A stretch of DNA of 64,000 nt from Diplonema papillatum. Lineage: Eukaryota > Euglenozoa > Diplonemea > Diplonemida > Diplonemidae. Position 1 is the stretch's first letter; every line of letters starts with the position of its first letter. Under the pieces are notes generated by a model. That model saw only the letters and a list, made by a program, of their open reading frames with translations, searched no databases and was not told where the DNA came from. The DNA lies in assembly GCA_030068145.1 (NCBI GenBank), contig JAPJBO010000769.1:1-64000 (forward strand), in the 5' to 3' direction. The position numbers and the translations under genes are program-made. Shown here in pieces: positions 1 through 8,039 of this stretch.

Positions 1-590
1 GCGGTGGCTGCGCCAATGCCTCCGTGTGCTGCCGGAGTGGCCACCACCGGGCGGGAGACCGGCCGGACGACGCCGACGACGAGAACGAGGCACCTGCACC
101 TCCGGCGGGACCTCAACCGGCACCGGCAGCGCCCCGACGCGGGCTCCGACGCAAACGCGGGGAGACGAGCGAGGAATCCTCCGGCTCCGGCCAGGGAGAC
201 TCACCAACGATCGATCGCGCTGCGCCGCTGCGGCGGCGTGCTGCGGAGGACCCTTCCGTCCCACGCACCCCCCCAGCGCGGCGGCGCCGACGCACTCAAC
301 TGCCAACGCCGCAACTCCGGGCCAACACCCCCGCCCGACGAACGCCGCCCAATGCGCAGCCCCCGGCTGCGTCCATCCGACGCGCGAACCGACGCAAACG
401 CGAAGAAACGAGCGAAGGGTCATCCAACGATGGCTCCGGCCGGGAGGCCACAATGACACCCACTCGTAGGCCGCCTCCGCGGCGACGTAACAGACGCGTT
501 CCATCTGCTGTGACGTAGACACGGAGTGTGCATAGTGCGTTGCTCAGGGTAGTCGGAGGCCTGACAATCACACTAATGCAACAAATTTAC
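1..590 (+). mobile_element. LINE-1 family, copy alpha, 3' end (cut by window start)
   Basis: This is nearly identical to 11832-12421, the 3' end of the long LINE-1 copy beta. It holds the end of the ORF, a 72-bp 3' UTR and a terminus ending in CAACAAATTTAC. No poly(A) tail is present. The sequence passes directly into ankyrin-repeat codons at 591 (Glu-Leu-Leu-Ser-Ala-Gly). The flank differs from that of copy beta, so the two look like separate insertions rather than one duplicated insertion. The 5' part lies outside the window. Confidence 0.88.
3..518 (+). CDS. LINE-1 ORF, C-terminal Cys/His cluster and basic tail (partial)
   Basis: The visible part begins at the last zinc-binding-like module (CCRSGHH). 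It continues as an Ala/Pro/Arg-rich, Ser-rich, low-complexity basic tail to a TAG at 516-518. The reading frame is the one matched by the 1431-codon ORF of copy beta, with which it agrees at almost every residue. The other two frames are also open here because of the GC-rich composition, but they are shadows. The function of the tail is not known; a basic tail after zinc modules suggests nucleic-acid binding, by inference only. Confidence 0.8.
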   Translation, partial: GGCANASVCCRSGHHRAGDRPDDADDENEAPAPPAGPQPAPAAPRRGLRRKRGETSEESSGSGQGDSPTIDRAAPLRRRAAEDPSVPRTPPARRRRRTQLPTPQLRANTPARRTPPNAQPPAASIRRANRRKREETSEGSSNDGSGREATMTPTRRPPPRRRNRRVPSAVT

Positions 591-899
591 GAGCTGTTAT
601 CGGCCGGCGCCGACGCGAATGCGGCGTACTTGATGTTCGGCTTGACGGCTCTCTACTTGGCCAGCGAGAATGGCCACGAAGGCGTCGTGAAGCAGCTGCT
701 GTCAGCGGGTGCCGACGTGAACGCTGAGCACTGCGCCGGTAGGGGTGCCCTTTTCCCCGCCAGTCATCGCGGCCACAAAGGTATCGTGACGGTGCTATTG
801 TCGGCCGGCGCCGACGTGAATGCCGTCGACCACGACTGGGTCACCGCACTCCATCACGCCTGCCGGAGTGGACACAGCCGCGTTGTGAACGAGCTGCTG

Positions 900-959
900 G
901 ATAGTGCGTTGCTCAGGGTAGTCGAAGGCCTGAGAATCACACTAATGCAACAAATTTAC
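900..959 (+). mobile_element. minimal LINE-1 tail (60 bp) with 8-bp target site duplication
   Basis: The sequence matches the last 60 bases of LINE-1 copies alpha and beta, including the CAACAAATTTAC terminus. It is flanked by AGCTGCTG at 892-899 and again at 960-967. Removing the insert and one duplicate restores a continuous ankyrin reading frame (Asn-Glu-Leu-Leu-Ala-Ala-Gly). This is an extremely 5'-truncated LINE insertion. Confidence 0.85.
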
Positions 960-1068
960 AGCTGCTGGCGGCCGGTGCCAACGTGCGTGTGGCCGACCGC
1001 GACGGTAAAACTGCGCTCATGCTCGCCCAAGAGGGCAACTGCGATCCGCCAACCCAACAGCTCTTGGC

Positions 1069-1132
1069 TTACGCGGAGTGCGTTGCTCAGGGTGGTCGAA
1101 GGCCTGTCAAACACACGAATGCGACGATTGCA
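1069..1132 (+). mobile_element. older, diverged LINE-1 tail in an ankyrin repeat
   Basis: This matches the LINE-1 3' tail with many substitutions (GAGTGCGTTGCTCAGGG is conserved). It is bounded by CAGCTCTTGGC at 1058-1068 and CAGCCCTTGGC at 1133-1143, an 11-bp direct repeat with one mismatch. The flanking codons again read Leu-Leu/Pro-Leu-Ala-Ala-Gly, the same place in an ankyrin repeat as the other three LINE-1 junctions. Confidence 0.6.
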
Positions 1133-1194
1133 CAGCCCTTGGCAGCCGGGGCCAGCGGTGCGCGAAGGGGGCGGGGTACTTGTTGTTGCAGTTG

Positions 1195-1511
1195 AAACCG
1201 ACGCGCCAGACGCAACTCCGTCGATGTTTCATGCCTGCACTGTCTGGCGGTGCCGGTCCTCGTTGGGCACTGTCCGCCTCGGCGGTGCCGGCATCACAGA
1301 GCCGTTTCCTCCACTTTGTCATGAGGTCAATCGCACCATTTTTTGTTGCAAAAGCATGGTGTGATCCACAGCAGAAACTTAACATCCCATGAACTTACAC
1401 AGAACTTCCCAAGTACACCCCAAATAGGGGCGATTTCTGCCGATTTTTTGCGTTTTTCTGTTTTTCAATTTCTCAATCGCGATCAGGTGCCGGTGGCAGA
1501 GGAACTGAACC
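1195..1511 (+). promoter_or_regulatory. 5' region of the ankyrin gene
   Basis: No gene is seen here. It is the leader and presumed promoter of the ORF at 1512. The motif ATCAGGTGCCGG about 30 bases before the ATG recurs upstream of the ankyrin start remnant at 6309 and once more near 5862. This suggests a conserved promoter or leader element in the gene family. No TATA box is obvious. Confidence 0.4.
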
Positions 1512-4379
1512 ATGGCGGCTGTCATCGCAGCTATTCCCGAGAGTTGCAAAGCGGGGGCTACGGCGCTCATCATCGCAAGCCGTCAAGGACACGCAGACGT
1601 CGTCGAAAGGTTGCTGCGGACAACTGGGGACTACCCTGCCTACGTGGATGCCGCAAACAACAGCGGTTACACTGCACTCATTTACGCGTGTTGGCCCGGC
1701 GCAGGTGTTCGCGCGGGGGCCGACGTTAGCGCCGCCACAAACGCTGACAGAAAATTTGACAGGACTGTGAAACGATTGCTGTCGGCGGGGGCCGGCGTCA
1801 ATGCCGCAGCCAACGACGGCACGACTGCTCTCTTCGCGGCTTGCAAAGGCCGCGAAGCGGACATCGTGAAAGATTTGCTATCGGCGGGAGCCGACGTCAA
1901 CCGTGCCAGCAAATACGGCAAAACTGCTCTCTTCGCGGCTTGCAAACGAGGCGAAGTGGGCATCGTGAAAGATTTGCTATCGGCGGGAGCCGACGTCAAC
2001 CGTGCCAGCAAATACGGCAAAACTGCTCTCTTCGCGGCTTGCAAACGAGGCGAAGTGGGCATCGTGAAAGATTTGCTGGCGGCGGGGGCCGACGTCAACC
2101 GTGCCAGCAAATACGGCAAAACTGCTCTCTTCGCGGCTTGCAAACGAGGCGAAGTGGGCATCGTGAAAGATTTGCTGGCGGCGGGGGCCGAAGTCAATGC
2201 CGCAGACAGCGACGGCACAACTGCTCTCTTAGCGGCTTGCCAAAAAGGCGAATTGGGCATCGTGAAAGATTTGCTGGCGGCGGGGGCCGAAGTCAATGCC
2301 GCAGACAGCGACGGCAAAACTGCTCTCTTAGCGGCTTGCCAAAAAGGCGAATTGGGCATCGTGAAAGATTTGCTGGCGGCGGGGGCCGAAGTCAATGCCG
2401 CAGACAGCGACGGCAAAACTGCTCTCTTTGAGGCTTGCCAAAAAGGCGAATTGGGCATCGTGAAAGATTTGCTGGCGGCGGGGGCCGAAGTCAATGCCGC
2501 AGACAGGAACGGCAACACTGCTCTCTTAGCGGCTTGCCAACGAGGCGAAGTGGTCATCGTGAAAAATTTGCTGGCGGCGGGGGCCGAAGTCAATGCCGCA
2601 GACATCTTCGGCCGCAGAACTGCTCTCTTAGCGGCTTGCGAACGAGGCGAAGCGGGCATGTTGAAAGATTTGCTGGCGGCGGGTGCCGAAGTCAACCATG
2701 TCGATATCCACGGCCACACTGCTCTCTTAGACGCTTGCCAACGAGGCGAAGCGGTCATCGTGAAAGATTTGCTGGCGGCGGGGGCCGACGTCAATGCCGC
2801 AGACATCAACGGCCACACTGCTCTCTTAGCGGCTTGCCAACGAGGCGAAGCGGGCATCGTGAAAGATTTGCTGGCGGCGGGGGCCGAAGTCAACCATGTC
2901 GATATCCACGGCCACACTGCTCTCTTAGACGCTTGCCAACGAGGCGAAGCGGTCATCGTGAAAGATTTGCTGGCGGCGGGGGCCGACGTCAATGCCGCAG
3001 ACATCAACGGCCACACTGCTCTCTTAGCGGCTTGCCAAGGAGGCGAAGCGGGCATCGTGAAAGATTTGCTATCGGCGGGGGCCGACGTCAACCGTGCCAG
3101 CAAATACGGCAAAACTGCTCTCTTCGCGGCTTGCAAACGAGGCGAAGTGGGCATCGTGAAAGATTTGCTGGCGGCGGGGGCCGAAGTCAATGCCGCAGAC
3201 AGGAACGGCGACACTGCTCTCTTGGTGGCTTGCGAACGAGGCGAAGTGGTCATCGTGAAAGATTTGCTGGCGGCGGGGGCCGAAGTCAATGCCGCAGACA
3301 TTTTCGGCCGCACTGCTCTCTTAGCGGCTTGCGAACGAGGCGAAGCGGGCATCGTGAAAGATTTGCTGGCGGCGGGGGCCGAAGTCAATGCCGCAGACAG
3401 GAACGGCTACACTGCTCTCTTGGTGGCTTGCGAACGAGGCGAAGTGGTCATCGTGAAAGATTTGCTGGCGGCGGGGGCCGAAGTCAATGCCGCAGACAGC
3501 GACGGCACAACTGCTCTCTTAGAGGCTTGCCAAAAAGGCGAAGTGGGCATCGTGAAAGATTTGCTGGCGGCGGGGGCCGAAGTCAATGCCGCAGACAGGA
3601 ACGGCAACACTGCTCTCTTAGCGGCTTGCGAACGAGGCGAAGCGGGCATCGTGAAAGATTTGCTGGCGGCGGGGGCCGAAGTCAATGCCGCAGACATCTT
3701 CGGCCACACTGCTGTCTTTACGGCTTGCCAACGAGGCAAAGCGGGCATCTTGAAAGATTTGCTGGCGGCGGGGGCCGAAGTCAATGCCGCAGACATCAAC
3801 GGCCACACTGCTCTCTTAGCGGCTTGCCAACGAGGCGAAGCGGGCATCGTGAAAGATTTGCTGGCGGCGGGGGCCGAAGTCAATGCCGCAGACATCAACG
3901 GCCACACTGCTCTCTTAGCGGCTTGCCAACGAGGCGAAGCGGGCATCGTGAAAGATTTGCTGGCGGCGGGGGCCGAAGTCAATGCCGCAGACATCAACGG
4001 CCACACTGCTCTCTTAGCGGCTTGCCTACGAGGCGAAGCGGGCATCGTGAAAGATTTGCTGGCGGCGGGGGCCGAAGTCAATGCCGCAGACATCAACGGC
4101 CGCACTGCTCTCTTAGCGGCTTGCCAACGAGGCGAAGTGGGCATCGTGAAAGATTTGCTGGCGGCGGGGGCCGAAGTCAATGCCGCAGACAGCTTCGGCC
4201 ACACTGCTCTCTTAGTGGCTTGCCAACGAGGCGAAGCGGACATCGTGAACGAATTGCTGTCGGCGGGGGCCGACGTCAACGATTTCGGCAGCTTTGGCAA
4301 GGATGCTCTCATAGCGGCTTCACCCAACGCAGCCGTCGTGAAAGTATTGCAGTCCTGGACTCGTGCGACCGGTTGCTGA
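1512..4379 (+). CDS. ankyrin-repeat protein, 955 aa
   Basis: This is a single open frame from an ATG in good context (ACCATGG). After about 90 residues it becomes roughly 26-27 near-identical 33-residue ankyrin repeats of the pattern GADVNAAD-x-x-G-x-TALLAACQRGE-x-GIVKDLLAA. Ankyrin arrays are protein-binding solenoids; no signal peptide, membrane span or second domain is visible, so the partner is unknown. Repeats are nearly identical at DNA level (99-bp units), indicating recent tandem expansion or gene conversion. The last eight residues (SWTRATGC) are read from a captured LINE-1 fragment in a frame other than the LINE's own, so the stop codon is LINE-derived. Remnants of paralogues lie at 591, 6309, 6840 and 12422. 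Confidence 0.88.
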   Translation: MAAVIAAIPESCKAGATALIIASRQGHADVVERLLRTTGDYPAYVDAANNSGYTALIYACWPGAGVRAGADVSAATNADRKFDRTVKRLLSAGAGVNAAANDGTTALFAACKGREADIVKDLLSAGADVNRASKYGKTALFAACKRGEVGIVKDLLSAGADVNRASKYGKTALFAACKRGEVGIVKDLLAAGADVNRASKYGKTALFAACKRGEVGIVKDLLAAGAEVNAADSDGTTALLAACQKGELGIVKDLLAAGAEVNAADSDGKTALLAACQKGELGIVKDLLAAGAEVNAADSDGKTALFEACQKGELGIVKDLLAAGAEVNAADRNGNTALLAACQRGEVVIVKNLLAAGAEVNAADIFGRRTALLAACERGEAGMLKDLLAAGAEVNHVDIHGHTALLDACQRGEAVIVKDLLAAGADVNAADINGHTALLAACQRGEAGIVKDLLAAGAEVNHVDIHGHTALLDACQRGEAVIVKDLLAAGADVNAADINGHTALLAACQGGEAGIVKDLLSAGADVNRASKYGKTALFAACKRGEVGIVKDLLAAGAEVNAADRNGDTALLVACERGEVVIVKDLLAAGAEVNAADIFGRTALLAACERGEAGIVKDLLAAGAEVNAADRNGYTALLVACERGEVVIVKDLLAAGAEVNAADSDGTTALLEACQKGEVGIVKDLLAAGAEVNAADRNGNTALLAACERGEAGIVKDLLAAGAEVNAADIFGHTAVFTACQRGKAGILKDLLAAGAEVNAADINGHTALLAACQRGEAGIVKDLLAAGAEVNAADINGHTALLAACQRGEAGIVKDLLAAGAEVNAADINGHTALLAACLRGEAGIVKDLLAAGAEVNAADINGRTALLAACQRGEVGIVKDLLAAGAEVNAADSFGHTALLVACQRGEADIVNELLSAGADVNDFGSFGKDALIAASPNAAVVKVLQSWTRATGC

Positions 4380-4640
4380 GCGTGCGCGAACGCATGAAGC
4401 GCATCTGCCGGCTGTATGGCAAACGGGGCGGGATGCTCTGACGGGGTCTGGGGCCAGTCGGTATCGCGATCACCGACGGGCTCCCCCCGGTAGGGGCTGA
4501 ATACGACGGGTTTGACCTCGGCACGATGAAGGAGCAAGGGCGGGTCCTGCTGGACATACGACGGGCCGAGCGGCACCATGTGTTGCGGGGGCAGCTGCGA
4601 CAGCCCGCCTGGACGCAGCGTGCTGCGGAGTGCCCGTCTT
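4346..4640 (+). mobile_element. LINE-1 internal fragment fused to the ankyrin gene 3' end
   Basis: This matches LINE-1 copy beta at about 10138-10425, the region just after the reverse transcriptase domain. It begins within the last codons of the ankyrin ORF and supplies its stop codon. The same ankyrin/LINE junction occurs at 12813, so the fusion happened before the two ankyrin loci separated. Confidence 0.85.
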
Positions 4641-4995
4641 GCGATTCATCGAGGGAATTCCGCTAGGCATTACGAACGAACTACAGGTTCCTTTGGGCTG
4701 GCTGGCGGGGAAAATCTTTTTCCTCCCACCCTCCCTGCTGTTTGTATTCGAGGCCGTGCGGCCCCTGTTACCCTCGCGCGAGGGTTATCACTAGCTTTAT
4801 TTCCGCCGCTTTAGTGGCGAGGTCCGGGAGATTCGGGGATGACCTCCTGGGATAGCCTATTCTCTCACACATGGTGGCTATCCCGGGGGGCTACCCCATC
4901 GTACGTTAGACCCTTGTTTTCCCCCTTTTCTGTATTCCAGTGAAACCTGCAGTAGCAGCTTTCTCCTAATGCAGGAGTGAGCAGCCCAACATCCG
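4641..4995. other. no gene seen; contains an 85-bp sequence shared with 12912-12990
   Basis: No coding potential is supported. Bases 4903-4988 are repeated at 12912-12990, again placed between two LINE-1 fragments, so the arrangement was duplicated as a block. An imperfect hairpin (GGGATAGCC pairing with GGCTATCCC) lies at about 4850-4890. Confidence 0.5.
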
Positions 4996-5325
4996 GAGAA
5001 TCGACTGTTTCGCGGCCCTCATGCGGGCTGAACGCTCGCGCTGGCCCTCCTGCACTCGGGTGCACGGTGTCATCACCGTGGGACTGGATATTGATGCCAC
5101 GGCCCTGAACCGCATGGTGAGAACGATCCTTGCGGCCAGGACTGAAGCGAGGCTTGCGCGCTGGAAGTCCGCGCCAGTGGCCCACACTCAGCTTGGTTCG
5201 GAGCCAGCCACAACACCCGAACCGCCGAGAATGCAGGAGACCGCCCACCCTGTCCTCAGCAATTTGCGAATGGGGGGTACACGTGGGATGCCGCTGGAAT
5301 GTGTATGCGAAATACTGCATGGAAT
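4996..5325 (+). mobile_element. LINE-1 fragment with flanking tail repeated at 17215-17425
   Basis: Bases 4996-5195 match LINE-1 copy beta at about 10838-11030 (residues around DCFAALVRADRSRWPSC). The stretch 5125-5325, which includes the end of this fragment plus about 130 bases of unrelated sequence, reappears inverted inside a host intron at 17215-17425. The composite therefore moved or was copied as one piece. Confidence 0.8.
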
Positions 5326-5345
5326 ATTGGACTTGACCTCTTGAG

Positions 5346-6265
5346 TTATCGTGCTGCTGGGGTGTCGGTAAACCGGATGTAACCCGACCCGACCCCAATG
5401 TAGGCAAAAAAACGAATCCTGGAGCAAAAAAACAGCAAAAAAACAAAAACAAAAACAAGGCCCTCCTGGTGAACCCAAATACTCGTGCACACGCCCGGCC
5501 GAACCTTGCTACACCGCACCTAAGCAACCAAAAACGCCCAGCTTTTCACATCCTGCCTGCCAAGACCATTCAGCTACTGCTCAACAATCCTGATAGTTCT
5601 GCAGACTGCTTCAAAAGCTTCTGATAAGTACTCGAATTGCCACCTCACCAGACCGCTGGCCTGCACATGGAAGACCCTGGCTCACCCGAGCCAGCAAGAG
5701 TGCACCAGCAGACCACCAGGGCAAAAAAACACAAACCTCCAGAGCAAAAAAACAGCAAAAAAAAACAAAAAAAACAGGTAGGGTGCCAACATTGCCCGAC
5801 CCCCTCCCTTTCGTGAGGAACAGACGAGAAGATTAAATACTGATTGGCCACGCTCAACCATCAGGTGCCGGGGCCAGTGTTCGCGCTGAGGAAGAAGGCG
5901 GCCGATTTCGGCTGGCAAAAAGAACCTGAAACCCCGACCGGCCGAGAATCGGCCGGCTGACTTTTATAAGAAGGTCTGCCGATCAGTCCAGTAGTCATGC
6001 CAGGGCAACAAAATTCGGACTGAAATCCCCGGACGGGGAAAATAAAAACCCGCCCCTGCAAAATTAATCGGCCGGCAAGCCGGCAGATAGCGCGCACCCT
6101 GGCCGACCAGACTACGAACTTTCTCTGTTGCTGGTAGGAAGCGAAAAAAGCATAGCCCCGAGCAGCGTTGCAATAACAGGCCAGAACCCAGAACAGAGCC
6201 GAAACAAATCCTCCTCGGGTTGCGGGGTTGGCAGGGTTGCTAGCAACGCGGTCGCCGGTGGGGGA
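5346..6265. other. intergenic, no gene supported; A-rich tracts
   Basis: Open frames here are short and of biased composition. Two A-rich stretches (about 5403-5460 and 5720-5782) look like degenerate poly(A) runs. The motif ATTGGCCACGC followed by ATCAGGTGCCGGG at about 5843-5872 matches the ankyrin promoter-like block at 6266, so this may be another displaced ankyrin 5' end. Confidence 0.45.
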
Positions 6266-6308
6266 TTGGCCACGCCCAAACATCAGGTGCCGGGACTGGA
6301 AAAGAATA
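6266..6308 (+). promoter_or_regulatory. ankyrin-family promoter-like block with inverted CCAAT
   Basis: GATTGGCCACGC (an inverted CCAAT core) followed by ATCAGGTGCCGGG lies directly before an ankyrin N-terminal coding start at 6309. Nearly the same block occurs at 5843-5872, and part of it before the intact gene at 1512. Repetition ahead of several starts supports a shared leader or promoter element; function is inferred. Confidence 0.4.
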
Positions 6309-6400
6309 TGGCTGCCATCGCTGCTATTCCCGAGCATGTCAAATCGGGGGCCACGGGCCTCGCTCTAGCAAGCTACCAAGGACACGCAGACATCGTCGGG
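6309..6400 (+). pseudogene. ankyrin gene 5' end, truncated by a SINE-A copy
   Basis: ATG at 6309 opens a frame reading MAAIAAIPEHVKSGATG then ALASYQGHADIVG. This parallels the start of the intact ankyrin protein (MAAVIAAIPESCKAGATA, ASRQGHADVVE). The coding match stops at about 6400, where a SINE-A repeat begins. It is a paralogous first segment cut off by the insertion or by a rearrangement at it. Confidence 0.75.
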
Positions 6401-6556
6401 CGGAAATGCTCGACGATGCTGCCCGACAAAGAACAGAAGGGATCCCAAGTGCTGTAAACTACCGAACCACGTGTTGAACGGACGTGAGGTCATGTAGGTC
6501 TACCCCTACACGACACATCACACGAACACAACAGGTCAAAGTTCTGGCTGAGAAGT
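6401..6556 (+). repeat. SINE-like family A, copy 1 (partial)
   Basis: It shares the core GAAATGCTCGACGATGC and the following about 150 bases with copies at 39773, 40807, 45730, 54256 and 62098 (+) and 52650 (-). This copy lacks the usual 5' head (ACATAAGCGCCAGC) and the 3' part. Its left end coincides with the break in the ankyrin reading frame. Confidence 0.75.
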
Positions 6557-6744
6557 GTGTGTTCCACCAAGTGCGCCACGCCTTGATGCTTTAGTTCGGG
6601 AAATCGGTAGCCACTTGACCCGTAGGCCCGTGGCTCTGCAGTACCGGCGAACACGTGAAGCTTGGCTCCTCCCGTCTAGCAGGCTTTCCCTGGGTACCTA
6701 CCGTTCCCTGGTCTGGGAGATGAGAAACAAAAAGAAGAAATCTA

Positions 6745-6866
6745 GCGGGTAAAGGGTCGCAAGAAGACGCTGAACGAGAACCATCTTCTTTTCGGATTTT
6801 TTGTCGACCACGCAAAGTGCGGCAGCGGCATTGAACCATGACGGCTGTCATCGCAGCAGAATGCTA
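6745..6866 (+). pseudogene. third ankyrin-type start remnant with a leader shared with the cNBD gene
   Basis: Bases 6745-6835 resemble the leader at about 13415-13500 upstream of the cyclic-nucleotide-binding gene (AAAGGGTCGC, GAAGACGC, GAACGAGAAC in order). They are followed at 6838 by ATGACGGCTGTCATCGCAGC, which matches the ankyrin N-terminus (MTAVIAA) and then is lost. A common leader in front of two unrelated genes points to a mobile or recombining 5' module. Confidence 0.45.
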
Positions 6867-6960
6867 GCACTGAAGCGATTGTGATCCTGTTGGCACAACA
6901 AAAGTAAAAGTGCGCAGACGAACAATATACACGACGCACTTGTTAGCTGTTTTTTTTGGG

Positions 6961-7045
6961 ACATAACTAGTTATGTTTCTAACAAGTGATGTAACAAGTG
7001 GTCACTTGTTATATAACAAGTGATTGCTTGTTATAACAAGTGTTT
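6961..7045. repeat. cluster of perfect AT-rich palindromes
   Basis: Three perfect palindromes lie within 80 bases: ACATAACTAGTTATGT at 6961-6976, a 20-bp palindrome built on CACTTGTTAT at 7003-7022, and CTTGTTATAACAAG at 7027-7040. The word AACAAGTG recurs on both sides. The density suggests the end of a small inverted-repeat element or a cruciform-forming site; no coding potential is present. Confidence 0.6.
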
Positions 7046-7634
7046 GGTTGCAATTTCATAAGGAACCTGGGGTTTGTACCTACCTAGGAGAGAAAGTCAC
7101 GTGATCTGCAAGACACTAGGCTTTTGGCAAACAAACGGTTGCTGTAAGCACGCTTGGCATTTGCACACCCGAACCGTTCATTCGGGGTTTTTCTGTGGGT
7201 CGAAGTTTCTTGTCGTGTGAAAAACCCCGAGCCGGGTACCACGGCCCAGCCAAACGAGCGTGATTTCGTGTTATTTGACATTTTCGCCGAAGGCGGTGAC
7301 CGTACTCCGGGTATTACACATCACCTCCACTGCGGCATGACACCGAATTTACGGCCAAAAAGCTGCGGAACTGCGTATTTGCACCAAAGCCAGAAAAGGA
7401 GGGTTTTCGGCCTGTCAACGAAATCAGGGGGTTTTGCCTATTTCGGGGAGCGAGATTGACTGTTACCGTTACGCCTTCCTGAAGCCCGAGACTGCCAGAA
7501 AATTACCCCCACTGGCAGCACACAACACCTGGCGGGCAGAAAAGCACTCAGGGGACCATAATATCCCACCCAGATGCTCCAGAAAAGTCCAAGGTCCGTA
7601 CATGGCGATAATCTGCATCTGCTCTCTTTCGTGA
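7046..7634. other. no gene supported
   Basis: Short open frames only. Nothing here matches the other repeats in the window. Confidence 0.4.
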
Positions 7635-7916
7635 CTACCTCTTCGTGCTACCTCTCTTCGTCACTGGCACCTTATCTCGCACCTCTGTCTTCGATGATGG
7701 CGAGTCCTTACGCCGCCGCTTCGTTGCAGCGGCCGTCCGAGTGTCGTCGCCTTCTGCGGCGTTCTCGATGGCGGTGTTGGCGCCGGCATCCGCCGCTTCC
7801 GTTGTGGCGCTTTGGGCTGATGGTCGCAGCTTGCGTCTCGACTTCGGTGTCGGTTCGGGCGTCCTCCCAGTCTGTCCTTCCTTCTCAGCCTCTATCTTCG
7901 TCTTCGGGGCATAACC
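7635..7916 (-). pseudogene. C-terminal fragment of an unknown ORF with basic low-complexity tail
   Basis: On the - strand the frame reads GYAPKTKIEAE, then an Ala/Thr/Glu-rich stretch ending in a Lys/Arg-rich tail and a stop. The first part lies inside a 120-bp repeat also present at 36803-36928, where the tail is missing. The basic, low-complexity tail resembles the C-terminal tails of the LINE ORFs in this window. It may be the end of a further retroelement, but there is no domain to prove it. Confidence 0.35.
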
Positions 7917-8013
7917 AAACACGGGACCGCTCTGCGCAAGGTAGGGCCGTAATAGCGTAGCCCCCTCCCCGCCATCGCCAAGGCCGGCTGCAGGGAAAGT
8001 GGTCGCCACAAAG
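7893..8013 (-). repeat. dispersed 120-bp repeat, copy 1 (copy 2 at 36803-36928)
   Basis: The two copies differ at only a few positions and share identical outer limits within a few bases. Copy 1 abuts the 5' end of LINE-1 copy beta, and copy 2 abuts a 16-bp minisatellite. Confidence 0.85.
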
Positions 8014-8039
8014 GAAATACCCCGAAACTCCCCGAATTT

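Larger units (their letters stand above)
591..1194 (+). pseudogene. ankyrin-repeat gene remnant, broken by LINE-1 tails
   Basis: About three and a half ankyrin repeats are readable from 591 to 899 (GADVNA, TALHHAC). The frame then shifts at a 60-bp LINE-1 tail with an 8-bp target duplication and continues in another frame from about 960 to 1195 (VRVADRDGKTALMLAQEG). Inserted tail plus one duplicated target is 68 bp, which accounts exactly for the change of frame. A second, older LINE-1 tail lies at 1069-1132. The repeats are more divergent than those of the intact gene at 1512, so this is a paralogue and not a copy of it. Confidence 0.8.

Noticed and set aside
1682-4579. Long antisense and second-frame open reading frames over the ankyrin gene (up to 668 and 568 codons)
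   Set aside because: They repeat with the 99-bp ankyrin unit, have low-complexity composition, and exist only because the unit length is divisible by three and lacks stops.
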